Shown here piece by piece: positions 53,236-61,402 of a DNA stretch of 64,000 bases (position 1 is the stretch's first letter; the number at the start of each line of letters is the position of its first letter). The position numbers and the translations under genes are program-made. Under the pieces are notes generated by a model that saw only the letters and a list, made by a program, of their open reading frames with translations, was not told the origin of the DNA and ran no database searches. The stretch lies in the NCBI GenBank assembly GCA_020637595.1, contig JACKKE010000001.1:186001-250000 (forward strand). Reading direction: 5' to 3'. Source of the DNA: Rhodobacter sp. (GTDB taxonomy: Bacteria > Pseudomonadota > Alphaproteobacteria > Rhodobacterales > Rhodobacteraceae).

Positions 53236-54393
53236 TCAGGCCGTGTGTCCGCCGAGCGCCTCGGCAACCCAGTCGGCGATATAGGCCCCGGCATTGGCCG
53301 AGTTGTCGAAGCTCGAATGCTGCACCCCGCCGGTGCGCTCGTCGAAGACCTTGAGTTCGCGCCGCGGGCTGTTCACCAGCTGCTCATAGGTGCGATGCGC
53401 CCATTTCAGCGGGATCTGGCTGTCCTTTTCGCCGTGGGTGACAAGGAACGGCACGCGGATCCGGTCCAGGATCCCGTCGAGATGCACGGATTCCGCGATC
53501 TGCATGAATTCGTCGATATCCCGGGCGCCCCAGACCCAGCAGACATGGCCCCAGTAATGCGGCACCGGGAAATCGCCTTCGCGTTCGAGGCGGCGTTTCT
53601 GGACGTCCCGCCAGTCGTGGTTCGCTCCCCAGGACACCCCGCAGGCAAAGCGCGGCTCGAAGGCGACGGCGCGCGGGCAATAATAGCCGCCCAGGCTCAC
53701 CCCCTCCATGCCGATCCGCCGCGGGTCCACATCGGCGCGGGTCTCCAGCCAGTCGACCACCCGGCTGGCCCAGTGCTCGCTGTCAAAGCGCGCCTTGATG
53801 TCATGCAGACGCAGCGCCTCGCCGGTGCCCGGCTGATCGACGATCAGCGAGGCGATACCGCGCGTCGCCAGCAAACGGGGCAGGCCGACCAGGTATTTCA
53901 TCTCCTTGGTGCTGTCCAAGCCGTTGACCTGCACCAGCAGCGGCTGCGGCCCCTCAACCCCCTGCGCGGGGACATAGATCGCCGACAGCGACTTCCCTTC
54001 ATAAGGGATCTCGACCCGCTGCGCACCCGAGCGGGTCATCGCCAGACCCTGATAGAACGTCGCCAGATGCCGCCGATAGAGCGCGATGCGGCCCTCCGAG
54101 CCATGCGCCTGCAGGCGTTCGGCGGTGATCATGTAATTCGCCGCGCGCAGCAGCTTGTCACCGGCCGAGATCGTGCGGCCAAGCGCGGCGTCGTCGCCGG
54201 CCAGGTCGATCAGCTTGTCGGCCATTCGGACCCAGGTCTCGCGGAACGCCTGGGTGCCGGCGGCGTCGGGGGCCTTGGCGGCCTCGGCCAGGGGGGCGCA
54301 CATCTCGGCGATTTCGCCCATCCGCGCGCCCATCTCGATCGACAGGTTCACAGACAGATCCCAGACATAGTTGGTCGGAAAATACCGAAACAC
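53236..54393 (-). CDS. alpha/beta hydrolase, dihydroxypseudooxynicotine-hydrolase-like
   Basis: A 385-residue hydrolase with a long helical N-terminal domain (about 1-130) and an alpha/beta core. The nucleophile elbow is EGVSLGGYY, the acid region THGEKDSQIP, and the catalytic His GGVQHSSFDN. The arrangement resembles C-C bond hydrolases of nicotine degradation. I choose GTG 54393, since GGGGAGG lies 6 nt before it; the ATG at 54408 would itself contain that SD. First gene of the ring-degradation operon. Confidence 0.85.
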   Translation of the reverse strand: MFRYFPTNYVWDLSVNLSIEMGARMGEIAEMCAPLAEAAKAPDAAGTQAFRETWVRMADKLIDLAGDDAALGRTISAGDKLLRAANYMITAERLQAHGSEGRIALYRRHLATFYQGLAMTRSGAQRVEIPYEGKSLSAIYVPAQGVEGPQPLLVQVNGLDSTKEMKYLVGLPRLLATRGIASLIVDQPGTGEALRLHDIKARFDSEHWASRVVDWLETRADVDPRRIGMEGVSLGGYYCPRAVAFEPRFACGVSWGANHDWRDVQKRRLEREGDFPVPHYWGHVCWVWGARDIDEFMQIAESVHLDGILDRIRVPFLVTHGEKDSQIPLKWAHRTYEQLVNSPRRELKVFDERTGGVQHSSFDNSANAGAYIADWVAEALGGHTA

Positions 54394-54408
54394 GCAGAGC
54401 CTCCCCAT

Positions 54409-54528
54409 CCTGCGGGGCGATCCTTGCCCCGCGACCAGTCTTAGGGGGCGGCAATCTATTGCGGAAATTGTTTGTTTGAATAGGATGTATCAGAATTGTA
54501 ACTACCTGATCACAAGTCAGGGGGCGGG
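54409..54528. promoter_or_regulatory. divergent control region between the ring-degradation operon and the LysR gene
   Basis: AT-rich 120 bp. ATCAG (54489-54493), 12 bp, CTGAT (54506-54510) is a perfect inverted repeat of the kind LysR proteins bind, and CTGA-N7-TCAG overlaps it at 54506-54520. Its position just before the LysR start suits autoregulation and activation of the operon. Confidence 0.45.
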
Positions 54529-55434
54529 ATGCGCTACAAGAACCTCGATCTGAACCTGTTGGTGGCGCTGGATCTGCTGATGGCCGAGCGCAACGTCTCG
54601 CGCGCGGCGGAAAAGATGCACATCAGCCAGTCCGCGATGAGCAACGCCCTGTCGCGGCTGCGCGACTATTTCGGGGACGATCTGCTGGTCCAGTCGGGCC
54701 GCAAGATGGAGCTGACGCCGCGCGCCGAGGTGCTGCGCGTGCCGGTGCGCGACATTCTGGTGCGGGTCGATGCCTCGATCGCCACCGCGCCGGAATTCGA
54801 CCCCGGCCAGACCGACCGCATGTTCCGGGTCTATGTTTCGGACTATACGCTGGCGACGCTGGTGCCGCGGCTCCTGCGGCGGATCGCCGGGCGCGGCTTT
54901 GGCGTGCGGTTCGACTTCCGCCCGCAGACGGACATCCCGCAGCGCACGCTGGAGAGCGGCGAGGCGGATCTTCTGATCATCCCCGAACCCTTTGCCTCGC
55001 CCGAACATCCGACCCGGTTCCTCTATGAGGAGCAGTTCGTCTGCATCGCCGACCGCAATCACCCGCGGATCGGTGACCGGCTGGACCGCGACACTTATTG
55101 TCGCGAACGGCATGTGGTGATGCAGCCGGCGATGCGCACGGTATCCTATGAAACGGTGCTGCTGGCCGAAAAGGGAATCGAGCGGTCGATCGACGTGACC
55201 ACCTACAGCTTTGCCTCGCTGGCGCATCTGGTGGCCGGCACCGACCGTCTGGCGACCGTGCACGAACGCCTGGCGATCGAAGGTGCTGCGCATCTGCCGA
55301 TCCGTATCCATCCGCTCCCTTTTGCGCTGGAGCCGATGCGGCAGGTGATGCAGTGGCACGTTCACCGATCGAACGATCCGGCCATCCTGTGGTTGCGCGA
55401 GACCCTGTGCGCGGTGTCGGTCGCGGCCGACTGA
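54529..55434 (+). CDS. LysR-family regulator (NodD/NahR-like)
   Basis: A 301-residue LysR protein. NLDLNLLVALDLLMAERNVSRAAEKMHISQSAMSN is the HTH region, and DDLLVQSGRKMELTPRA follows; the C-terminal effector domain is of the NodD/NahR subgroup, which senses aromatic compounds. Divergent from the ring-degradation operon and followed by the BKACE gene; likely activates both on pathway substrate. Confidence 0.92.
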   Translation: MRYKNLDLNLLVALDLLMAERNVSRAAEKMHISQSAMSNALSRLRDYFGDDLLVQSGRKMELTPRAEVLRVPVRDILVRVDASIATAPEFDPGQTDRMFRVYVSDYTLATLVPRLLRRIAGRGFGVRFDFRPQTDIPQRTLESGEADLLIIPEPFASPEHPTRFLYEEQFVCIADRNHPRIGDRLDRDTYCRERHVVMQPAMRTVSYETVLLAEKGIERSIDVTTYSFASLAHLVAGTDRLATVHERLAIEGAAHLPIRIHPLPFALEPMRQVMQWHVHRSNDPAILWLRETLCAVSVAAD

Positions 55435-55535
55435 AGCCGGTGCCCTTGCGACGTTGCGGCACGACGGCGGTGGGCGGTTGACGCAGGCCCGGGAGTGATG
55501 CTGCCCTGAACGCAACCAGACCGGGGGGAAACACG

Positions 55536-56390
55536 ATGACCAAGGCCATTCTGACCTGCGCGCTGAACGGTGTGCTGACCGACCCGCGCCAGCATCCGGT
55601 GCCGGTCACCCCGGCGGAATGCGCCGCCTCGGCGCGCGAGGCCTATGATGCGGGTGCGGCCATCATTCACGTTCATTTCCGCCAACAGGAACCCGGACGC
55701 GGGCATCTGCCCAGCTGGGATCCGGCGGTGGCGACCGAGATCGTCACGGCGATCCGCGCCGCCTGTCCGGGGATCATCATCAATGCGACCACCGGCGTGG
55801 TCGGCCCTGACTATCAGGGGCCGCTGGAGGTGATCCGCGCCCTGCGCCCGGAAATCGCCGCCTGCAACGCCGGCACGCTGAACTATCTCAAGATCAAGGC
55901 GAATGGCGACTGGGCCTGGCCGCCGATGGTGTTCGACAATCCGCCCTCCAAGGTGGCGGATTTCCTGGCGGTGATGGCCGAGACCGGAACCTTGCCGGAA
56001 ATGGAGTGTTTCGACACCGGCATCGTGCGCTCGGTGGCGATGTATATCGCCAACGGCATGATGAAGCGGGCGCAATACAATCTGGTGATGGGGGTGGCCT
56101 CGGGGATGCCGGTCGACCCGCGTCTGCTGGAAATCCTGATCGACTATCTGCAGCCCGGCGCGAACTGGCAGGCGACGCTGGTCGGCCGGGCCGGGATCTG
56201 GGAGACCCACCAGAAGGCCGCTGATCTGGGCGGGATGCTGCGCACCGGGGTCGAGGACACGTTTTATCTGCCGGATGGCAGCCGCGCCACGGGCAACGGT
56301 GCGCTGATCGAGGCCCTAGCCGGTTGCGCGCAGCGCGCCGGACGCGGTGTGGCCTCGCCCGAGGAGGCGCGCGTTCTGCTGGGGCTTTGA
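55536..56390 (+). CDS. beta-keto acid cleavage enzyme (BKACE, DUF849)
   Basis: A 284-residue DUF849 TIM-barrel protein. The zinc-binding HVHFRQQEPG motif is near residue 45, the conserved Glu/Asn stretch at NATTGVVG, and NLVMGVASGMP and GRAGIWETHQKAADLGG line the C-terminal half. BKACEs condense a beta-keto acid with acetyl-CoA to give acetoacetate and a new acyl-CoA. The family substrate ranges widely. It lies 101 bp behind the LysR gene on the same strand; a strong SD precedes the ATG. Confidence 0.92.
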   Translation: MTKAILTCALNGVLTDPRQHPVPVTPAECAASAREAYDAGAAIIHVHFRQQEPGRGHLPSWDPAVATEIVTAIRAACPGIIINATTGVVGPDYQGPLEVIRALRPEIAACNAGTLNYLKIKANGDWAWPPMVFDNPPSKVADFLAVMAETGTLPEMECFDTGIVRSVAMYIANGMMKRAQYNLVMGVASGMPVDPRLLEILIDYLQPGANWQATLVGRAGIWETHQKAADLGGMLRTGVEDTFYLPDGSRATGNGALIEALAGCAQRAGRGVASPEEARVLLGL

Positions 56391-56403
56391 GGCAGGAAAG
56401 GAT

Positions 56404-56428
56404 GCGGGCCGTCGCGATGACGGCCCGC
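56404..56428. terminator. terminator between BKACE and TRAP permease genes
   Basis: Perfect 10-bp arms GCGGGCCGTC / GACGGCCCGC with a 5-nt loop, between convergent stop codons. Confidence 0.8.
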
Positions 56429-56437
56429 CCCCCGGGG

Positions 56438-58702
56438 TCAGTCGGCGCCGCGCACGTCGAACGAGGCGTCGGGTGAGGGGTGGAGAAACTTCTGCACCAG
56501 ATAGATCGCCACCGCGCCGCAGATCCCGATCAGGTCCGAGACCAGCCCGCCCTCGATCATGAACAGCGCGGTGACCACCAGTGCCAGCCGCAGATACCAG
56601 ACCGTGCGGCCGCCCATGAACCAGCCCTGGATCCCGGCCGACAGCAGGAACACCCCGACCGTCGCCGTCACCGCCGCGCGGATCACCTCGAACCAGCTTC
56701 CGTCCATCAGGATCGCCGCGTTGTAGAAGAACATGAACGGCACGACAAAGGCCGAGATGCCGATCTTGAACGAGGCGACCGAGGTCTCCATCGGGTTGGC
56801 GCCCGAAATCCCTGCCGCGGCATAGCTGGCCAGCGCCACCGGCGGCGTGATGGCCGAGACAACGGCGAAGTAGAAGACGAAGAAATGCGCCGTCAGCTGC
56901 GGGATGCCCAGATCGACAAGGCCCGGCGCCACGACCGAGGCGGCGACCGCATAGGCGGCGGTGGTCGGCATGCCCATGCCCAGCAGGATCGCGATGCACA
57001 TCGCAAAGAACAGCGCCAGCAGCTGCGAGGTCGCGGCGATGTCGAGCAACATCGACGAGAACCGCGCGCCCACTCCGGTCAGGCTGATGACCCCGACGAT
57101 CACCCCGGCACAGGCGCAGACGGCGATGATCTGGATCGACATGATCCCCGCCAGCTCAAAGGCCTTCAGGATCGCGCGCAGCGACATGCGGTGGGGCGTC
57201 AGCCAGCTGACCACGGCCGCCGCGATGGTGGCCAGGGTGCCGGCACGGATCACCGAATAGCCCAGGAACAGCGCCACGATCAGGATCACGATCGGCACGA
57301 ACAGATAGGTCTGGCGCAGCATCTGCTTCAGCTTCGGCAGTTCGTCCTCGCGCATTCCGCGCATGCCCAGCTTGGCGGCCTCGAGGTCGACCATGAAATA
57401 GATCGACGCGAAATAGAGGATCGCCGGGATCACCGCGGCGATGGCGATGTCGGTATAGGGAATGCCGGTGATCTCGGCCATGATGAAGGCACCCGCGCCC
57501 ATGATCGGCGGCATGATCTGCCCGCCGGTCGAGGCCGCGGCCTCGATCGCGCCGGCGGTCTTGCGGTGATAGCCGACCTTCTTCATCAGCGGGATGGTCA
57601 GCGAGCCGGTGGCGACGACATTGCCCGCCGAGGTCCCGTTGATCATCCCCATCAGCCCCGAGGCAAAGATCGCCACCTTGGCCGGGCCGCCGCGGGCGCG
57701 CCCGGCGGTGGCAAAGGCGAAGTTGACGAAATAGTCGCCCACCTTCGACGCCTGCAGGAAGGCGGCGAAGATGATGAACAGGATGATATAGGTCGAGCTG
57801 ACCGCGGTGGTCGGCCCCAGGATCCCGGCATCCGAATAGACATGGCCAAAGAACCGCTGCCAGCTGTAGGGGTTCTGCACCGCCAGTATCCCGGGCAGCA
57901 GATGCGCGGTGAACGTATAGACCAGGAACACCCCGGTGATGATGACCAGTGCCAGCCCTGCGACCCGGCGGGTCAGTTCGAGGATCAGCGCGACGCCGGC
58001 GGTCGCGGCAAAGGCCACGCCGATCGGCACGAAGGGCGTGCCAACCGCATTGCGCGCGGCGGTGCCGTAGATCGGCACGAAATAGAGCGCGACGATCACC
58101 CCGCAGGCCGCCAGCACGATATCGGCGGTGGCAAAGCGGTTGCGCGGGGCTTTTTCGAACCAGCCCAGCACGATCGCGCCGCCGGTGGCGATCAGCAGCG
58201 GAATGCCGAACCAGCTGACCTCGCGGTCATAGATCTCGGTTCCGGGAAAGGCCGCCCAGGTCGTCAGCCCGCCCATCTGCGGCAGGGTGCCCGAGTCGAT
58301 CATCCGGATGAAATCGACCACCGTATAAAGCGCCACCGCCGCCGGGATCAGCAGCACGAAGCCAACCCGCGACAGCAGCGGCGTGGGTTTGTCCTCGGTA
58401 TCGGGAAACAGCCGGGCGGCGAACAGCAGGAAGCCCAGCATCAAGGCACCGGCGACGTGGACGATGCGGAAGTTCCAGGTCTCCAGCGGGAATTGAGGCA
58501 GGAAGGGCAGGTTGATGCCGGTCAGGGACCGGATCGAGACGCCGTTCAGCGCCAGCATGTGAAACGCGGCATAGAGCGTCGCCAGAATGGCGATTACCGT
58601 CAGTGAGCGCCCCTCGAACAGGCGGCGATTGCGCTCGACAGGTTCTTCGTCGACGCCCTGCGCCAGGACGACACCGTCGGTGTTTGCTGTTTGGTCAGTC
58701 AT
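56438..58702 (-). CDS. TRAP transporter fused permease (4TM-12TM)
   Basis: A 754-residue protein joining the small (DctQ-like) and large (DctM-like) TRAP subunits, as usual in TAXI systems. Large-subunit marks include SGLMGMINGTSAGNVVATGSLTIPLMKK and GIPQLTAHFFVFYFAVVSAITPPVALASYAAAGISG. It works as a Na+-coupled importer with the receptor encoded directly upstream. ATG 58702 follows GGAGGGG. Confidence 0.95.
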   Translation of the reverse strand: MTDQTANTDGVVLAQGVDEEPVERNRRLFEGRSLTVIAILATLYAAFHMLALNGVSIRSLTGINLPFLPQFPLETWNFRIVHVAGALMLGFLLFAARLFPDTEDKPTPLLSRVGFVLLIPAAVALYTVVDFIRMIDSGTLPQMGGLTTWAAFPGTEIYDREVSWFGIPLLIATGGAIVLGWFEKAPRNRFATADIVLAACGVIVALYFVPIYGTAARNAVGTPFVPIGVAFAATAGVALILELTRRVAGLALVIITGVFLVYTFTAHLLPGILAVQNPYSWQRFFGHVYSDAGILGPTTAVSSTYIILFIIFAAFLQASKVGDYFVNFAFATAGRARGGPAKVAIFASGLMGMINGTSAGNVVATGSLTIPLMKKVGYHRKTAGAIEAAASTGGQIMPPIMGAGAFIMAEITGIPYTDIAIAAVIPAILYFASIYFMVDLEAAKLGMRGMREDELPKLKQMLRQTYLFVPIVILIVALFLGYSVIRAGTLATIAAAVVSWLTPHRMSLRAILKAFELAGIMSIQIIAVCACAGVIVGVISLTGVGARFSSMLLDIAATSQLLALFFAMCIAILLGMGMPTTAAYAVAASVVAPGLVDLGIPQLTAHFFVFYFAVVSAITPPVALASYAAAGISGANPMETSVASFKIGISAFVVPFMFFYNAAILMDGSWFEVIRAAVTATVGVFLLSAGIQGWFMGGRTVWYLRLALVVTALFMIEGGLVSDLIGICGAVAIYLVQKFLHPSPDASFDVRGAD

Positions 58703-58770
58703 GGGATCCCCTCCGCGCGGCCCCGGAGCGGGCCGGCATGGCACGGCCGTCGGGGGTCGTCGGGTTGCGT

Positions 58771-58799
58771 CATGCCGCGCCCGGTCGGGGCGCGGCATG
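58771..58799 (-). other. intercistronic hairpin between TRAP receptor and permease
   Basis: Perfect 12-bp arms CATGCCGCGCCC / GGGCGCGGCATG with a 5-nt loop in the gap between the receptor stop and permease start. No U-tract follows. Such structures usually stabilise or partly terminate the receptor mRNA, giving more receptor than permease. Confidence 0.7.
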
Positions 58800-58819
58800 C
58801 GTTGGTCGGTGTGCTGTGC

Positions 58820-59809
58820 TTACATGCCGTGGATGCGGTCGGCCGGGATCTCGGCGCCGGCGTGGTCGATGAACCACTGCGCCGCGCCGGGGTGCCACAT
58901 CATCACGGTGTTCTTGTCCCAATGCTCGGGCAGGGTTTCACGGGCCGCGCGGTGGATGTTCACCATCCGCTCGTTGTCCGACATCACGATGTCGACCACC
59001 GCATAGACAAAGCTCGCCGGCAGGTCGCAGTTGGCCACCGCAAAGTTCCACATCGACACCGACCGCGCGGGGTGGGTCAGGGTGGTATAGGTGTCGGCGG
59101 CGATCTCGTAGGCCGAGACCGGGAAGGCCGCGATGATCTGCGCCTGTTCTTCTTCGGTGAACTCGATGATGTTGACGCTGGTCTGCACCTCGAGCTGCGA
59201 CACCGCCGGAACCGGCACCCCCGCGGCAAAGGCGATCACGTCCAGCAGGCCGTCCTGCAGCTGGCTGCCCAGATCCGACCAGCCGCCGTTGCGGCGGTCG
59301 AAATTGACACCCAGGGCTTCCATCATCCGCGGGAAATAGGTGTCCGAGGTCGAGCCCGCCGGACCAAAGCCGATCCGCGCCCCGTCCGGGATCTCGGCAA
59401 TCGAGGTGATCCCCGACGAGGACAGCGCGGTTACCGAGAACGGCGTCTGATACATCGGGAACATCGCGCAGGCGTTGGTCATCGGCAGGCCCGGGGCGAT
59501 CGGGTTCTGGCCGGCCAGCGATTCCGCCGCCGGACCCATCGTGGTCATGCCGAACTGGGCTTCGCCGGTGTGCACCAGCGCCATGTTCTGCATCGGGCCG
59601 CCGGTCACTTCGCCGCTGCCGGTGATGCCCAGCTGTTCGGCGACCAGGTTGGCCCAGCCGGTGCCATAGGCAAAGAAGGTGCCGCCCTGCGAGGCGGTGC
59701 CGACGATGAAGCTGGTGGGCCAGCCGGTGCGGTCATAGTCCTGCGCCACGGCGGGCAGGGTGATCAGCGCGGTGGTCAACGCCAGCGCGGCGATGCGGGT
59801 CTTGGTCAT
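58820..59809 (-). CDS. TRAP transporter TAXI-family solute receptor
   Basis: A 329-residue periplasmic receptor with a signal peptide (MTKTRIAALALTTALITLPAVAQ-D). VGTASQGGTFFAYGTGWANLV, GEVTGGPMQNMALVHTGEAQFGM and FGPAGSTSDTYFPRMMEALGV are TAXI hallmarks. Ligands of this branch include glutamate and C4-dicarboxylates, but most are unknown. First gene of the two-gene transport operon. SD GGAGGGAAAG. Confidence 0.94.
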   Translation of the reverse strand: MTKTRIAALALTTALITLPAVAQDYDRTGWPTSFIVGTASQGGTFFAYGTGWANLVAEQLGITGSGEVTGGPMQNMALVHTGEAQFGMTTMGPAAESLAGQNPIAPGLPMTNACAMFPMYQTPFSVTALSSSGITSIAEIPDGARIGFGPAGSTSDTYFPRMMEALGVNFDRRNGGWSDLGSQLQDGLLDVIAFAAGVPVPAVSQLEVQTSVNIIEFTEEEQAQIIAAFPVSAYEIAADTYTTLTHPARSVSMWNFAVANCDLPASFVYAVVDIVMSDNERMVNIHRAARETLPEHWDKNTVMMWHPGAAQWFIDHAGAEIPADRIHGM

Positions 59810-60040
59810 GGATCTTTCCCTCCGTTGTCGCCAGTCAAGCTGGCGGGTTCGGGCGAAGCCTCCTCCTCGCCCGGGGCCTGTTCCGGCCTCATGGGTGCAT
59901 AGGGCAGGCCCCGGGTGACGACCGCAACCGCGCGGCTGGCGTGCGCACCGGGCAAAGGTGGAAAAAATCACGGCAATGGGTGGATCGGGTGACATCCGCG
60001 GGTCCGGCATGTTCCCAACCCGACACATCGGTGTCCCGCA
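59810..60040 (-). promoter_or_regulatory. upstream control region of the TRAP operon
   Basis: A gap of 231 bp between the regulator stop and the receptor start. On the minus strand GG (59910-59909), N10, GC (59898-59897) in a CCTATGCA context is a weak match to a sigma-54 -24/-12 element, as expected for a DctD target. No other strong motif seen. Confidence 0.3.
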
Positions 60041-61402
60041 TCAGGGCGTGTCGGCAAAATCGCCCCGGTCCAGTCCGTATTTCTGCATCTTCTCATAGAG
60101 CGCCTTGCGGCTGAGTCCGAGGGATTCGTAGGTCTCCCGCAGGCTGCCGCCATGCGCGGTCAGGGCCGCGGCGATCAGCGCCTTTTCATGTTCGGCGATG
60201 CGCGCGGCCAGCGTCGGTTCCGCCGGGCCGCCCTGATCCGCCCCGCCGCGTCGATCACGCCCCAGGTCCAGGTCCAGCCCCAGGGCAAAGCGGTCGGCGG
60301 CGTTGCGCAGCTCGCGCACATTGCCGGGCCAGTGGCGACCGGCGACCAGCGTAAGCACCGCGCCCGGAATGTCGGGCACCGGGCGCTTGTAGCGCGCGGC
60401 CGCTTCCCCGACGAGATGGGTGAACAGCCGCGGGATATCCTCGCGGCGCTCGTCGAGGTCGGGCATGCGGATCGTCACCACGTTCAGCCGATAGAGCAGA
60501 TCGGCGCGAAACAGGCCCTTGGCGGCTGCGGTCTCCAGATCCTGCTTCGAGGCGGCGATGAACCGCACGTCGAGGTCGACCGGATCGTTCGAACCCAACC
60601 GCGTGACGGTGCGGTTTTGCAGCGCGTGCAGCAGCTTGGCCTGCACCGGCTGGCTCATGCATTCGATCTCGTCCAGGAACACCGTGCCGCCGCGGGCGTG
60701 TTCGAACTTGCCATAGCGCGCGCGATTGGCGCCGGGAAAGGCGCCGGCCTCGTGGCCGAAGAGTTCGGATTCGATCAGATCGGCGGGCAGGGCGGCGCAG
60801 TTGATGTGGACAAAGGGCTTGTCCGAACGGGGGCTGGCGCGGTGCAGCGCCCGCGCTGCGACCTCCTTGCCGGTGCCGGTGGCGCCCTGGATCAGCGTGT
60901 CGGCCTCGGTCGCGGCGATCGCGCGGACCTGCTGACGCAGGCGCACCATCGCGTCGCTGCGGCCGATCAGCCGGGCCTCGATCACGTCGCGCCCGCCGAC
61001 CTGCCGGCGCAGCGCGCGGTTTTCCAGCGTCAGCCGGCGTTTTTCCAGCGCCCGCTGGATGCTGGCGACCAGCCGCGCCGGGGCATAGGGCTTTTCGAGG
61101 AAGTCATAGGCCCCGGCGCGCATCGACTGCACCGCCAGATCGACATCGCCGTGGCCGGTGACCAGGATCACCGGAAAGGAGGGGTCGATCTCCAGCACCC
61201 GGGCCATCAGCTGCAACCCGTCCATTCCCGGCATGCGGATATCGGTCACCAGAACCCCCGGGAATTCGCGGGCGACATGGGCCAGCGCCGAGGGGCCGTC
61301 GGCAAAGCAGGCCACGTCGAGGTCGGCCAGCTGCAGGCTCTGCGCGGCGGCATGGCGCAGATGTTCCTCGTCATCGACGAACAGGACGGTTTCTGCGGTC
61401 AT
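60041..61402 (-). CDS. sigma-54-type response regulator, DctD/NtrC family
   Basis: A 453-residue protein: receiver domain (Asp54 in LVTDIRMPG, Lys104 in EKPYAP), AAA+ domain (Walker A GATGTGKE at 173-180, Walker B GTVFLDEIE), and a C-terminal Fis-type helix-turn-helix (SLRETYESLGLSRKALYEKMQKYGL). The sigma-54 contact loop reads GAFPGA (220-225) instead of GAFTGA. ATGA overlap with the kinase gene. Likely controls the adjacent TRAP operon. Confidence 0.94.
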   Translation of the reverse strand: MTAETVLFVDDEEHLRHAAAQSLQLADLDVACFADGPSALAHVAREFPGVLVTDIRMPGMDGLQLMARVLEIDPSFPVILVTGHGDVDLAVQSMRAGAYDFLEKPYAPARLVASIQRALEKRRLTLENRALRRQVGGRDVIEARLIGRSDAMVRLRQQVRAIAATEADTLIQGATGTGKEVAARALHRASPRSDKPFVHINCAALPADLIESELFGHEAGAFPGANRARYGKFEHARGGTVFLDEIECMSQPVQAKLLHALQNRTVTRLGSNDPVDLDVRFIAASKQDLETAAAKGLFRADLLYRLNVVTIRMPDLDERREDIPRLFTHLVGEAAARYKRPVPDIPGAVLTLVAGRHWPGNVRELRNAADRFALGLDLDLGRDRRGGADQGGPAEPTLAARIAEHEKALIAAALTAHGGSLRETYESLGLSRKALYEKMQKYGLDRGDFADTP

